Shown: positions 35,354 through 45,088, counted from the first letter of the stretch. The stretch: 64,000 nt of DNA from Acetoanaerobium pronyense (GCF_017874355.1 NZ_JAGGLI010000006.1:1-64000), one strand, 5' to 3'. The notes: generated by a model not told the origin, from the sequence alone. Numbers and translations: made by a program.

Positions 35354-36880
35354 ATGGAATATATAATCGAAATGCTAAATATTCGAAAAGAATTTCCTGG
35401 AATTGTGGCCAATGACAATATAACACTCCAACTAAAACCACAGGAAATTCACGCTTTACTTGGTGAAAATGGGGCTGGAAAATCTACTTTGATGTCAGTT
35501 TTATTTGGTCTATATAAGCCAGAAAAAGGAATAATAAAAATTAGGGGACAGGAAGTAAAAGTTTCAAACCCTAATATAGCTACTGAACTTGGAATAGGAA
35601 TGGTACACCAGCATTTTAAATTAATCGATACTTTTACAGTAACTGAAAACATTATCTTAGGGATGGAAGAAACTTCTGGTCTTTCTATTGATATAAAAAG
35701 TGCAGCAAAAAAAATAGAGACTCTTTCAAAGCAATATGGACTAAGAGTTGACCCATATGCAAAAATTCAAGATATATCAGTTGGAATGCAGCAAAGGGTA
35801 GAAATCCTAAAAATGCTTTATAGGGATGCCGAAATTCTGATATTTGACGAGCCTACAGCTGTATTGACTCCTCAAGAAATTGAAGAACTTATGAAGATTA
35901 TGAAAGACCTTGTTAAAGAAGGAAAGTCTATTATACTTATAACCCACAAGCTTAAAGAGATTAAAGCTGTAGCGGATAGATGTACAGTTATTAGAAAAGG
36001 AAAGGGAATAGGTACTGTAAACGTAGCTGAAACAACCAAAGCAGAAATGGCTGAGCTTATGGTTGGAAGAGAAGTGAGTTTTTCAGTTGAAAAGGATGAA
36101 GCAAAGGTTGGAGATGTAGCCTTTAAAATAGAAAACCTAACTGTAAAAGACAAAAGAGGATTGGATGCAGTAAAGGATTTATCCCTTTCAGTAAACTACG
36201 GAGAAATACTTGGAGTAGCTGGAATAGAAGGGAATGGTCAAACTGAGCTTATTCAAGCAATAACAGGACTTGCGGAAATAGAGTCAGGGGATATTTTATT
36301 GAAGGGAGAGTCACTAAAGTCAATGCCTATTAGAAAAAGGTATAGTAAAGGTATAGGCCATATTCCAGAAGACAGACATAAGCATGGACTTGTACTTGAT
36401 TTTACCTTAGAAGACAATATGATACTTCAAAACTACTATAAATCTCCCTACTCGCAAAATGGAATCTTACAAAGAAATGAAATTAGAAAGAACTCAGAAA
36501 AACTAATAGCGGAATTTGATGTTAGAAGTGGTCAAGGTTCCAAGACTCTTGTAAGGAGTATGTCTGGTGGAAATCAACAAAAGGCTATAATAGCAAGAGA
36601 AATAAGCAATTCTCCAGATTTGATGGTTGTTGCTCAACCAACTAGAGGACTTGATGTAGGAGCTATTGAGTATATTCATAAAAGAATAATTGAAGAAAGG
36701 GATAAAGGTAGAGCTGTAATGCTTTTCTCTCTTGAGCTTGATGAAATATTAAATCTAGCTGATAGAATAGCTGTAATATATGGTGGAAAGATAGTGGGAA
36801 TAGTTAATGCAAAAGAGACTAATGAAAATGAAATAGGACTTATGATGGCAGGCTCAGGAGGTGAAGATACCCATGAATAA
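35354..36880 (+). CDS. nucleoside-type ABC transporter ATP-binding protein (two ABC domains)
   Basis: The 508-residue protein powers uptake. The first domain has Walker A GENGAGKST (37-45), and LLF-type Walker B ILIFDEPTAVL; the second has a divergent Walker A GIEGNGQTEL and the signature MSGGNQQKAI, as in sugar and nucleoside importers. I start at ATG 35354 behind TTGGAGG; the longer open frame from 35273 overlaps the terminator. It overlaps the first permease by 8 bases. Confidence 0.95.
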   Translation: MEYIIEMLNIRKEFPGIVANDNITLQLKPQEIHALLGENGAGKSTLMSVLFGLYKPEKGIIKIRGQEVKVSNPNIATELGIGMVHQHFKLIDTFTVTENIILGMEETSGLSIDIKSAAKKIETLSKQYGLRVDPYAKIQDISVGMQQRVEILKMLYRDAEILIFDEPTAVLTPQEIEELMKIMKDLVKEGKSIILITHKLKEIKAVADRCTVIRKGKGIGTVNVAETTKAEMAELMVGREVSFSVEKDEAKVGDVAFKIENLTVKDKRGLDAVKDLSLSVNYGEILGVAGIEGNGQTELIQAITGLAEIESGDILLKGESLKSMPIRKRYSKGIGHIPEDRHKHGLVLDFTLEDNMILQNYYKSPYSQNGILQRNEIRKNSEKLIAEFDVRSGQGSKTLVRSMSGGNQQKAIIAREISNSPDLMVVAQPTRGLDVGAIEYIHKRIIEERDKGRAVMLFSLELDEILNLADRIAVIYGGKIVGIVNAKETNENEIGLMMAGSGGEDTHE

Positions 36881-37964
36881 ACTTATAAAATATATAACGG
36901 ATGAAGGAAAACAAAATATTATAATTCCGTTTTTATCAGTATTTCTTGGTTTTTTAGTTGGTGCTATTATAATGATGGCCTCGGGCTTTAACCCTATTCA
37001 GGCTTATTCCGCCCTACTTATGGGAGCTGGATTTTATGGAAACCTACAGAGATTTGGAAACACTTTGCTAAATATGACTCCTCTTATTCTAACTGGGCTT
37101 TCAGTTGCTTTTGCTTTTAGAACAGGTCTTTTTAACATAGGAGCCTCAGGGCAGATGTTAATGGGTGGTTTCGTAGCCGTATATATTGGGATAGTATTTG
37201 ATTTTCCAAGAATTATACATCTCCCTCTAGCTGTTCTTAGTTCAATAGTATTTGGAGGACTTTGGGCTTTTATACCAGGGCTTTTGAAGGCTAAATTTAA
37301 AGTCCACGAGGTAATAAGTACTATAATGATGAACTGGATTGCATACTGGACTGTATATGATTTAGTAAGAGCTACTATTCCAGGAAATTTTGATACTGAG
37401 TCTGCAGTTATAAAATCAACAGCATCTTTACGAACAGCTTGGATGAGCAATATGTTTAATGGCTCTTATATAAACCTTGGACTATTTTTAGCTTTTATTG
37501 CCGTAATAATAATATGGTTTATTTTAGAAAAAACAACATTTGGATATGAATTAAAGGCAGTAGGATTCAATCCAGATGCAGCCGAATATGCTGGAATGAA
37601 GGTTGATAGAAATATAATCTTATCAATGATGATTTCTGGAGCCTTAGCTGGTCTTGCAGGAGCGACTTATTATTTAGGTTTTACAAACAATATTAAAATT
37701 GGAGTTTTACCTCCTCATGGATTTGATGGAATAGCAGTTGCACTACTAGGACTTCTATCACCTATTGGAGTTGTTTTTTCGTCATTCTTATTCGGATTTA
37801 TGAACTCAGGAAAGCTATTTATGCAGACATCTGCAAGAGTTCCAAATGATTTAGTACCTGTAATAATAGCTACAATAGTATTCTTCTCTGCAGCAAATTT
37901 AATGGTTAAAAGCTGGCTTTCTCAGCTTGGAAAATCACTGAAAAAAGATGGAGGTGAAAAATAA
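36873..37964 (+). CDS. nucleoside-type ABC transporter permease 1
   Basis: A polytopic membrane protein (363 residues from ATG 36873, chosen because AGGAGG at 36856-36861 is 11 bases upstream; GTG at 36861 overlaps it). It has the BPD-transport-2 family segments FNIGASGQMLMGGF and GFDGIAVALLGLLSPIG. Its stop shares a base with the ATG of the next permease (TAATG). Confidence 0.93.
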   Translation: MNKLIKYITDEGKQNIIIPFLSVFLGFLVGAIIMMASGFNPIQAYSALLMGAGFYGNLQRFGNTLLNMTPLILTGLSVAFAFRTGLFNIGASGQMLMGGFVAVYIGIVFDFPRIIHLPLAVLSSIVFGGLWAFIPGLLKAKFKVHEVISTIMMNWIAYWTVYDLVRATIPGNFDTESAVIKSTASLRTAWMSNMFNGSYINLGLFLAFIAVIIIWFILEKTTFGYELKAVGFNPDAAEYAGMKVDRNIILSMMISGALAGLAGATYYLGFTNNIKIGVLPPHGFDGIAVALLGLLSPIGVVFSSFLFGFMNSGKLFMQTSARVPNDLVPVIIATIVFFSAANLMVKSWLSQLGKSLKKDGGEK

Positions 37965-38914
37965 TGTGGGAATTAGCAGTAAGTATTTTCCCTCTAGCTT
38001 TAGCATACACAGCTCCTCTTCTTATAATAGCGCTTGGAGGACTATATAGTGAGCGAAGTGGTATAGTTAATATAGGTCTTGAGGGCTTGCTTGGAATAGG
38101 TGCTTTTTCTTATGCTCTATTTGTTTACTATACGTTTCCATCCTTAGGAGGGACTGCAATTTGGGTTGGGTTGTTAGTTGGAGCATTGGCAGGTGGGATT
38201 TTTTCACTGCTTCATGGATATGCCACTATAAAAATGAAAGCAAATCAAGTAATTAGTGGTACAGCTATTAATATGCTTTCTCTCGCCCTTACAATTTATT
38301 TAGCAAGAAGACTTACAGGAAGCGCAAATATTCAGCTTACAAGAGGAGTACCAAGAAGAAATATTGCCCCTTTTTATGATATCCCAATAATTGGTCCATT
38401 ATTTTTTGGAAATGCGTATATTACTACCTTTATAGTTATTGCTATAGTGGCCCTGAGCTGGTATGTTCTTTACAAGAGGCCTTTTGGACTAAGACTTAGG
38501 GCGTGTGGAGAAAATCCCCATGCCGCAGATTCAATGGGTATAAATGTTACTATAATGAGATTCATAGGAGTATTTATGTCTGGTATACTATCAGGACTTG
38601 GTGGAGCAATAATTATTGGAACATACTCAGGGGAATTTTCCCAATTAACTTATAGTGGATTAGGATTCCTTGCTCTTGCTTCTTTGATTTTCGGACAATG
38701 GAAGCCATGGGGGGTTTTATGGGCAGCTAGTTTCTTTGGCCTTGCAAAAACTATAGCCGACATGTCTATCATTATTCCGGCATTCAATATAGTTCCAAAT
38801 GCTGTGCTTAACTCATTTCCATATGTTATAACTTTGATTGCCCTTGTTTTGTTTTCTAGAAATGCTAAATCTCCAAAAGCGCTTGGAGAACCTTATGATG
38901 CAGGAAAAAGATAA
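37964..38914 (+). CDS. nucleoside-type ABC transporter permease 2
   Basis: The second channel subunit (316 residues), with the family segments VNIGLEGLLGIGAF and TYSGLGFLALASLIFGQW. It overlaps the first permease by one base, consistent with an obligate heterodimer. A terminator follows. Confidence 0.93.
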   Translation: MWELAVSIFPLALAYTAPLLIIALGGLYSERSGIVNIGLEGLLGIGAFSYALFVYYTFPSLGGTAIWVGLLVGALAGGIFSLLHGYATIKMKANQVISGTAINMLSLALTIYLARRLTGSANIQLTRGVPRRNIAPFYDIPIIGPLFFGNAYITTFIVIAIVALSWYVLYKRPFGLRLRACGENPHAADSMGINVTIMRFIGVFMSGILSGLGGAIIIGTYSGEFSQLTYSGLGFLALASLIFGQWKPWGVLWAASFFGLAKTIADMSIIIPAFNIVPNAVLNSFPYVITLIALVLFSRNAKSPKALGEPYDAGKR

Positions 38915-38927
38915 AAAAAGAGATTTT

Positions 38928-38974
38928 AAAAAAGTTGGGTTAGGTATAATTTTTATGCCAAATCCAACTTTTTT
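38928..38974 (+). terminator. terminator of the importer operon
   Basis: AAAAAAGTTGG (38928-38938) pairs with CCAACTTTTTT (38964-38974); the interior (GTTAGG with CCAAAT) pairs less well. Confidence 0.7.
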
Positions 38975-39076
38975 ATATCATTTTTAAGGGAGAAAAATAA
39001 ATAGACTAGATTTTAAAAGGAATTTCTATTATCATAATCAATGGGACTATATAAATACATAGGAGGGTCTAAAATA

Positions 39077-39727
39077 ATGAAAAAAGTAGTATCATTAGAT
39101 ACAGCAATGGATAAAATTCAAGATGGAATGGTTTTAATGATAGGAGGATTTTTAGGATGTGGAACACCTGAGATCTTTATTGATGAGCTAGTAAAACGAA
39201 ATGTACAAAATCTTACTATAATAGCCAACGATACATCTTTTATAGATAAGGGACTAGGAAAGCTTATAGCAAATAAACAGGTAAAAAAAGTAGTAACCTC
39301 TCATATAGGGACCAATCAAGAGACTGGTAAGCAAATGCTTGCAGAGGAACTGGAAGTTGATCTTGTGCCACAAGGTACTCTAATCGAAAGAATAAGATGT
39401 GCAGGAACAGGACTTGGTGGTGTATTGACTCCTACAGGTATTGGTACACTTGTGGAAGAAGGAAAAGAAAAAATTATAGTGGATGGGAATACGTTTTTAC
39501 TTGAAAAACCATTAAAAGCAGATGTAGCTTTAATATTAGGAAACAAAGTTGATTCAAAAGGTAATATAGTATATTCAAAATCTGCTAGAAATTTCAATCC
39601 TCTTATGGCTATGGCTGCAGATACAGTGATTGCATATGCTGAAAACCTTGTTGAAGTTGGAGACATAGATCCAGATTCAGTAGTTACACCTTCAATTCTT
39701 GTAGATTATATTGTAAAGGAGAAATAA
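39077..39727 (+). CDS. atoD: acyl-CoA:acetate/acetoacetate CoA-transferase subunit A
   Basis: With the B subunit it transfers CoA between acetate and butyrate, acetoacetate or similar acids. The 216-residue chain has the family start [18 protein letters not shown] start at ATG 39077, directly behind AGGAGGG at 39061; the longer frame from 39041 has no Shine-Dalgarno. The B subunit starts one base after the stop. Confidence 0.9.
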   Translation: MKKVVSLDTAMDKIQDGMVLMIGGFLGCGTPEIFIDELVKRNVQNLTIIANDTSFIDKGLGKLIANKQVKKVVTSHIGTNQETGKQMLAEELEVDLVPQGTLIERIRCAGTGLGGVLTPTGIGTLVEEGKEKIIVDGNTFLLEKPLKADVALILGNKVDSKGNIVYSKSARNFNPLMAMAADTVIAYAENLVEVGDIDPDSVVTPSILVDYIVKEK

Positions 39728-39728
39728 G

Positions 39729-40376
39729 ATGTCTAGAGAAATCATAGCAAAACGAGTAGCAAAAGAACTGAAAGATGGAGATGTAGTAAATCTAGGAATT
39801 GGAATGCCAACATTAGTAGCTAATTATGTTCCAGAGGATATAGATATAACACTTCAATCAGAAAATGGATTTGTAGGTATTGGACCTGCTCCAAGTGAAG
39901 AAAATATAGATAAGGATTTAATAAATGCTGGGGGTCAGCCTGTTACAGTAAGAAAAGGGGGGGCTTTCTTTGATTCTTCAATGTCTTTTGGGATAATTAG
40001 AGGAGGACATGTTGATGTTACTGTATTAGGTGCATTACAGGTTGATGAAGAAGGGAATCTTGCAAACTGGATGATTCCTGGAAAAATGGTTCCTGGAATG
40101 GGTGGAGCTATGGATCTTGTTGTAGGAGCTAAAAAGGTTATCGTTGCAATGGAACATACAGCTAAAGGAAAAGCAAAAATTCTAAAGAAGTGTAATCTTC
40201 CCCTTACAGCCAAAGCTCAAGTTGATTTAATAATTACCGAAATGGGAGTTATGGAAGTTACAGAAAAGGGATTAATACTTAAGGAAATTTCACCTGAGTT
40301 CACTTTAGAGGATATTATAGCTGCAACTGAAGCTAACTTAATTATTGATTCTGAGCTTAAAACTATGGAGATTTAA
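39729..40376 (+). CDS. atoA: acyl-CoA:acetate/acetoacetate CoA-transferase subunit B
   Basis: This subunit carries the catalytic glutamate in [12 protein letters not shown], which forms the CoA-thioester intermediate. Length 215 is normal. Its acyl specificity cannot be told from sequence; a butyrate-acetate or acetoacetate role would fit the acyl-CoA dehydrogenase genes 5 kb downstream. Confidence 0.93.
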   Translation: MSREIIAKRVAKELKDGDVVNLGIGMPTLVANYVPEDIDITLQSENGFVGIGPAPSEENIDKDLINAGGQPVTVRKGGAFFDSSMSFGIIRGGHVDVTVLGALQVDEEGNLANWMIPGKMVPGMGGAMDLVVGAKKVIVAMEHTAKGKAKILKKCNLPLTAKAQVDLIITEMGVMEVTEKGLILKEISPEFTLEDIIAATEANLIIDSELKTMEI

Positions 40377-40410
40377 CCTTCTTAATTTCTTTTACATATT
40401 AAGTTATATA

Positions 40411-40439
40411 TTGACTTAATATGTATTTTTAAGTATAAT
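40411..40439 (+). promoter_or_regulatory. promoter of the thrS T-box leader
   Basis: TTGACT (40411-40416) and TATAAT (40434-40439) have a 17-base spacer. A 10-bp inverted repeat (ACATATTAAG at 40394-40403 with CTTAATATGT at 40415-40424) overlaps the -35 box and may be the tail terminator of atoA or an operator. Confidence 0.7.
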
Positions 40440-40460
40440 CTTGTATAATATAATACTTTA

Positions 40461-40680
40461 GTGATGACGAGAAAGAGTAATGATTTTTATGTATGTCAGA
40501 GAGAGAAGCATAAGCTGAAAGCTTCTTCATACATTTTTCATGAAAACCACCTCTGAGCTTTTTCCAATAAAAAGGAAAACGTGTTAGCACGTTATAGCTA
40601 GCTTAAGATAATAGATTTTTCTATTAATTTGGGTGGAACCGCGACTTTTAATCGCCCCATTTCTGGGGCGATTTTTGTTT
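40461..40680 (+). promoter_or_regulatory. T-box leader of thrS (specifier ACC, Thr)
   Basis: The T-box sequence GGGTGGAACCGCG is at 40631-40643. Stem I starts near GTGATGACGAGAAAGAGTAA with the AGTA motif. Two in-phase ACC triplets (40546-40551) lie in the specifier region, matching threonine. The terminator is ATCGCCCC (40651-40658) with GGGGCGAT (40665-40672) and a T run. Uncharged tRNA-Thr would prevent termination and raise ThrRS. Confidence 0.93.
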
Positions 40681-40712
40681 TTTTGAAAAAAATTAATATA
40701 GGAGGGAAAATA

Positions 40713-42617
40713 ATGATAAAGATTGAATTAAAAGATGGCACTATAAAAGAATTTGAACAGCAAACAACTGCACTTGATATTGCATACTCAATAAGTGATG
40801 GACTTGCAAGAGCTGTAGTAGGAGCAAAAATAAATGGTGAAGTAAAGGATCTTATGACAAAAATAGATTCAGATTCCAAACTTGAGTTTTTGAAATTTGA
40901 TGACATAGATGGGAAGGATGTTTTTTGGCATACATCAACTCATATTATGGCTCAGGCTGTTAAAAGATTGTTTCCAGAGGCTAAGCTTGCTATAGGACCA
41001 GCAATTGAAAATGGATTTTACTATGATATAGACTTAGAGCATAGACTTACACCAGAAGACCTCGAAAAAATAGAGCAGGAAATGAAAAAAATAGTAAAAG
41101 AAGGATTCGATGTAGAAAGATTTGAGCTTTCAAGAGAAGAATCTATAAAATTAATGAAGGAAATGAAAGAAGAATATAAGGTTGAATTAATTGAAGCTCT
41201 TGAGGAAGGAAGTACAATTTCTTTTTATAAGCAGGGAGAATTTGTAGACCTTTGTGCAGGGCCTCATTTACCTACTGTAAAAAAAGTCAAAGCATTTAAG
41301 CTTCTTTCTGTAGCTGGAGCATACTGGAGAGCTGATCAAAACAACAAAATGCTTCAAAGAATATATGGTATTGCCTTTGAAAAGAAAAAAGACCTTGATG
41401 AACATCTTCATATGCTTGAAGAAGCTAAGCTTAGAGATCATAGAAAGTTAGGCAAAGAACTGGAATTGTTTACAATACTGGAAGAAGGACCAGGATTCCC
41501 TTTCTTTTTACCAAAAGGAACTATCTTAAAAAACAAACTACTCGAGTACTGGAGAACAATTCATAGAGAAGATGGATATGTAGAAATAGAGACTCCTATT
41601 ATATTAAATAGAAAACTATGGGAGACATCTGGACACTGGTTTAATTATAAAGAAAATATGTACACTGTAGAAATCGATGAAGAGGATTATGCAATTAAGC
41701 CGATGAACTGTCCAGGATGCATGCTTGCTTATCAAAGTAAAATGCGTTCTTATAGAGACCTTCCGTTAAAAATGGGAGAGATCGGAAGAGTTCATAGACA
41801 TGAATTATCAGGAGCTCTTCATGGACTTATGAGAGTAAGGGCATTTACTCAAGATGATGCACATATATTTATGCTTCCAGAGCAAATAAAAGACGAAATA
41901 AAAGGGGTTGTAGCTCTTATTGATAAGGTCTACAAGACATTTGGCTTTTCTTATCATCTAGAGCTTTCTACAAGACCAGAAAAGTTTTTAGGAGAAATAT
42001 CTCTGTGGGATGAAGCTGAGGCTAATCTTAAATCTGCTCTTGAAGAGCTTGACATGCCATTTAAGATTAATGAGGGAGATGGAGCATTTTATGGTCCTAA
42101 AATTGATTTTCATTTAAGAGATTGTCTAGGAAGAACTTGGCAGTGCGGAACTATACAATTAGATTATCAGATGCCAGAACGTTTTGATTTATCATATATT
42201 GGAAAAGATGGAGAAAAACATAGACCTGTTATGATTCATAGGGTTGCTTTTGGAAGTATTGAAAGGTTCATTGGTATATTAATAGAGCATTATGCAGGTA
42301 AATTCCCTCTTTGGCTTTCTCCAGTTCAGGTAAAGATACTACCTATATCAGATAAATTTATGGACTATGCTAAGTCAATTGAAAATAAATTATTTAATGA
42401 AGGGTTTAGAGTTGAATTAGATGATAGAGCTGAAAAAATAGGGTATAAGATAAGAGAGGCTCAATTAGAAAAAGTTCCTTACATGATTATAGTAGGAGAA
42501 AAAGAATTAAATGAAGGTTCTATATCTGTAAGATCTAGAGATTTAGGTGATTTAGGTTCAGATATTATAGATAGTTTTATAGATAAGCTCAAAGAGGATG
42601 ATATAAATAAAAGATAA
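40713..42617 (+). CDS. thrS: threonyl-tRNA synthetase
   Basis: Class II synthetase of 634 residues from ATG 40713 (behind AGGAGGG at 40700); a longer open frame starts in the T-box terminator and is not used. It has the N-terminal TGS domain, the editing domain with HxxxH (HTSTHIMAQAVKR), the core motif PMNCPGCMLAY and the anticodon-binding domain at the end. It is controlled by the T-box leader upstream. Confidence 0.97.
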   Translation: MIKIELKDGTIKEFEQQTTALDIAYSISDGLARAVVGAKINGEVKDLMTKIDSDSKLEFLKFDDIDGKDVFWHTSTHIMAQAVKRLFPEAKLAIGPAIENGFYYDIDLEHRLTPEDLEKIEQEMKKIVKEGFDVERFELSREESIKLMKEMKEEYKVELIEALEEGSTISFYKQGEFVDLCAGPHLPTVKKVKAFKLLSVAGAYWRADQNNKMLQRIYGIAFEKKKDLDEHLHMLEEAKLRDHRKLGKELELFTILEEGPGFPFFLPKGTILKNKLLEYWRTIHREDGYVEIETPIILNRKLWETSGHWFNYKENMYTVEIDEEDYAIKPMNCPGCMLAYQSKMRSYRDLPLKMGEIGRVHRHELSGALHGLMRVRAFTQDDAHIFMLPEQIKDEIKGVVALIDKVYKTFGFSYHLELSTRPEKFLGEISLWDEAEANLKSALEELDMPFKINEGDGAFYGPKIDFHLRDCLGRTWQCGTIQLDYQMPERFDLSYIGKDGEKHRPVMIHRVAFGSIERFIGILIEHYAGKFPLWLSPVQVKILPISDKFMDYAKSIENKLFNEGFRVELDDRAEKIGYKIREAQLEKVPYMIIVGEKELNEGSISVRSRDLGDLGSDIIDSFIDKLKEDDINKR

Positions 42618-42667
42618 TTACTTTCACTTATCAGAATTGAGTTTTGCCATGGGAAGGTGATAAATTA

Positions 42668-43423
42668 ATGTTTATAAAATATGAAGAGATGCTTTTAAAC
42701 TCGAAGCCCGCTCCACTGACATCGATTTTTGAAGGCTTCATGATTAATTATGGTGGATTTGAAAAATTCACTCAAAGCATACACCCTCTTTATGGAAGAG
42801 ATAATAAGGGAACTCACGAAAAAACATTAAGATGTGAAGATATTATTAAAAGCAGAGGGTTTGAAAGCAGATATAGAATAGTATTTCAAAATGACTACAA
42901 GAAATTGGACGAAGAGCTTTTTAAATCCGGTTACGAAAGAGAATCTCAAGGAACTGTAAAAGGAATAGATATTTCTAATTTACAAAGAGAATTATTTACC
43001 TTTGCAAACTTCATACAAAATGGGGTTTATGTGGAAGAAGAGCTTAAAGATTTCTGGCTTTCAGACTATTCCTATCTAATGAATATAGGAGAGTATGATA
43101 CAAAAGCTTTAGCTGATTCTATTAGGGGAGGACTTTCAAAATTTGTATATTTTACACTAATTGAAGAAAATATTCTTTTAGGACAGGGATATGTTACTTT
43201 TCAAGAAGAATTTATGATTATAAATAATATTATTATTAATCCCAAATATAGAAGGCTTTCTTATGGCAGAAGGCTCCTAATGAGCATGCTTAGCTATGGT
43301 TTTAAGCAAGGGGCATCTATTGCTCTCGCTGATGTATTTTATGATGATATCCCTTCAAACAAGCTTTTTAATAAGGTGAATTTTGAAGATATTTATGGCT
43401 ATTGCTATAGAGTGAAAAAATAA
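42668..43423 (+). CDS. GNAT family acetyltransferase
   Basis: The C-terminal half (about 165-251) has the GNAT acetyl-CoA loop in IINPKYRRLSYGRRLLMSML. The N-terminal part is a second, divergent domain, so this may be a two-domain GNAT. I start at ATG 42668, 8 bases behind GGAAGGTG; 251 residues. Substrate is unknown. Confidence 0.75.
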   Translation: MFIKYEEMLLNSKPAPLTSIFEGFMINYGGFEKFTQSIHPLYGRDNKGTHEKTLRCEDIIKSRGFESRYRIVFQNDYKKLDEELFKSGYERESQGTVKGIDISNLQRELFTFANFIQNGVYVEEELKDFWLSDYSYLMNIGEYDTKALADSIRGGLSKFVYFTLIEENILLGQGYVTFQEEFMIINNIIINPKYRRLSYGRRLLMSMLSYGFKQGASIALADVFYDDIPSNKLFNKVNFEDIYGYCYRVKK

Positions 43424-43434
43424 ATATAAAATGT

Positions 43435-43463
43435 TTGACATATTATAAATTTATTGTTACAAT
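43435..43463 (+). promoter_or_regulatory. strong promoter of the infC operon
   Basis: TTGACA (43435-43440) and TACAAT (43458-43463) with a 17-base spacer, close to consensus. Confidence 0.8.
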
Positions 43464-43474
43464 TAACAAGTTGA

Positions 43475-43599
43475 TTATTAAGTAGAAGTATCCGCTTCTC
43501 ACCTTATTGCTAAGGCGTATAAGGTAATTACTAGGCTCTTACTATGTAGGAGATTGATTAGTATCTTCGTGCGGATAGCTTGTGCTATCCGCATTTTTT
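43475..43599 (+). promoter_or_regulatory. L20 leader of infC-rpmI-rplT, with terminator
   Basis: The leader contains AGAAGTATCCGCTTCTCACC near 43485, the hallmark of the Firmicute infC autoregulatory leader, and ends in a terminator: GCGGATAGC (43571-43579) with GCTATCCGC (43584-43592) and TTTTTT. L20 binding is expected to favour termination, so the operon is repressed by its own product. Confidence 0.88.
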
Positions 43600-43638
43600 A
43601 TTTGCAATATTTATTTTCAAATTTGGAGGTGTATGAAT

Positions 43639-44151
43639 ATTAAAGATCAACAAATTAATGAGCAAATTCGAGATAAAGAAATCCGTGTTATTGATGAAGA
43701 TGGGACTCAATTAGGAATTATGACATCAAGAGATGCTCAAAACTTAGCTAATGAAAAGAATTTGGATTTAGTTAAGATCTCTCCAAACGCAAACCCCCCA
43801 GTTTGCAAAATAATGGACTTTGGTAAATTCAAATATGAAGCAGCCAAAAGAGAAAAAGAATCTAAAAAGAAACAAAAAGTTGTGGTTATAAAAGAAGTTA
43901 GATTAAGACCTTCTATAGAGGAGCATGATTTGACCACAAAGGCAAAAATGGCCTACAAATTCCTTGAAAACGGAGATAAAGTAAAAGTTTCGGTTAGATT
44001 TAGGGGAAGAGAATTAGGCCACAAAGAAATAGGGATTGAGGTAATTAAAAAGTTTGTAGATTCCTTAAAAGAAGTAGGAACTCCTGATAGAGCGCCTAGA
44101 TTAGAAGGAAATACTATGATTGTTATGCTTGACCCTAAGAAAAATCTTTAA
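43639..44151 (+). CDS. infC: translation initiation factor IF-3
   Basis: IF-3 checks the start codon on the 30S subunit. The first coding ATG (43633) is only 3 bases after GGAGG (43625-43629). The in-frame ATT at 43639 lies 9 bases after it, the best distance, and infC of other bacteria uses the rare ATT start for autoregulation; I therefore choose ATT 43639, giving 170 residues. The sequence QINEQIRDKEIRVIDEDG and the ending ARLEGNTMIVMLDPKK are typical. ATG 43633 remains possible. Confidence 0.92.
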   Translation: MKDQQINEQIRDKEIRVIDEDGTQLGIMTSRDAQNLANEKNLDLVKISPNANPPVCKIMDFGKFKYEAAKREKESKKKQKVVVIKEVRLRPSIEEHDLTTKAKMAYKFLENGDKVKVSVRFRGRELGHKEIGIEVIKKFVDSLKEVGTPDRAPRLEGNTMIVMLDPKKNL

Positions 44152-44180
44152 GAACAACAAACTAGAAGGAGGAAAACAAA

Positions 44181-44378
44181 ATGCCAAAAATGAAAACTCA
44201 TAGAGGAGCAGCAAAAAGATTTAAAGCTACTGGAACAGGTAGACTTAAAAGAAGTAAAGCCTACACTAGCCATATATTAACTAAGAAATCTCCTAAGAGA
44301 AAAAGAAATCTTAGACATAGTGGACTTGTATCAAAAGGTGATCAAACAAGAATTGCAAGATTATTACCATATATTTAA
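44181..44378 (+). CDS. rpmI: ribosomal protein L35 (bL35)
   Basis: 65-residue basic protein starting [18 protein letters not shown], second gene of the infC operon, 29 bases after it. The ending LLPYI is typical. The Shine-Dalgarno AGGAGG is strong. Confidence 0.98.
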   Translation: MPKMKTHRGAAKRFKATGTGRLKRSKAYTSHILTKKSPKRKRNLRHSGLVSKGDQTRIARLLPYI

Positions 44379-44410
44379 AATATCTTAATTATCAAGGAGG
44401 TTAACATAAA

Positions 44411-44770
44411 ATGGCAAGAGTAAAAAAGGCTATTAATGCCCGTAAAAAACATAAAAAAGTACTTAAATTAGCAAAAGGTTTCAGAGGTGGAAGAAGTAAA
44501 CTTTTCAAGCCTGCTAATGCATTTGTAATGAAAGCTTTAATGCACTCATATGTAGGAAGAAAACTTAAAAAGAGAGATTTCAGAAAAATATGGATTGCTA
44601 GAATCAATGCAGGAACAAGAATGCACGGATTAAGCTATTCAAGATTTATGAATGGTCTTAAAAAATCAAATATAAACATAAACAGAAAAATGCTTTCTGA
44701 AATGGCTATAAATGATCCTAAGGGCTTTGAAAATCTTGTTAATGTAGCAAAAGAATCACTTAATGCATAA
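44411..44770 (+). CDS. rplT: ribosomal protein L20 (bL20)
   Basis: 119-residue 50S protein, [22 protein letters not shown] at the start, needed early in subunit assembly and the likely repressor of the operon through its leader. It is the last gene, 32 bases after rpmI. Confidence 0.98.
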   Translation: MARVKKAINARKKHKKVLKLAKGFRGGRSKLFKPANAFVMKALMHSYVGRKLKKRDFRKIWIARINAGTRMHGLSYSRFMNGLKKSNININRKMLSEMAINDPKGFENLVNVAKESLNA

Positions 44771-44780
44771 TTATTATATT

Positions 44781-44809
44781 AAGCACACGTTTAAAATCGT
44801 GTGCTTTTT
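44781..44809 (+). terminator. terminator after rplT
   Basis: AAGCACACG (44781-44789) pairs with CGTGTGCTT (44798-44806), followed by TTTTC. Confidence 0.9.
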
Positions 44810-44823
44810 CAATAAAATAAAGC

Positions 44824-44884
44824 AACAATGTATTTTTTCTGAACACACAATAAACTATGTTCACAAAAAATACATTGTTTTTTA
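44824..44884. repeat. long hairpin in the rplT-maoC spacer
   Basis: AACAATGTATTTTTT (44824-44838) pairs with AAAAAATACATTGTT (44865-44879), and TGAACA / TGTTCA extends it inward after one C-C mismatch. A T run follows, so it could be a second terminator on the plus strand. The rest of this 318-base spacer (44885-45032) shows no gene; AAAGTGTTC-type TGTTC repeats at about 44923 and in the hairpin could be activator sites. Confidence 0.55.
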
Positions 44885-45032
44885 TGGCTCATTTAGTTGA
44901 TTGTAGAAAAAAAAAAGAATAAGTGTTCAAACATAGGACATTTTTTATTCTGGATATTTTTCGTTTTAGAATTAAATCTGCTAAATGCCTTATAAAGGCT
45001 GGGTTTCAATTCAAGAAATTACTTTGATTTAT

Positions 45033-45050
45033 TTGGCATATATATTGCTT
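45033..45050 (+). promoter_or_regulatory. candidate sigma-54 (-24/-12) promoter
   Basis: TTGGCATATATATTGCTT has the GG and GC elements exactly 10 bases apart, as in consensus TTGGCACNNNNNTTGCT. It would start transcription near 45060, 29 bases before maoC. A normal sigma-A reading (TTGGCA at 45033-45038, TAAAAT at 45056-45061, 17 bases) also fits the same sequence. Confidence 0.55.
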
Positions 45051-45088
45051 TAATATAAAATGTATTATTATACGAAAGGAGAATGATT

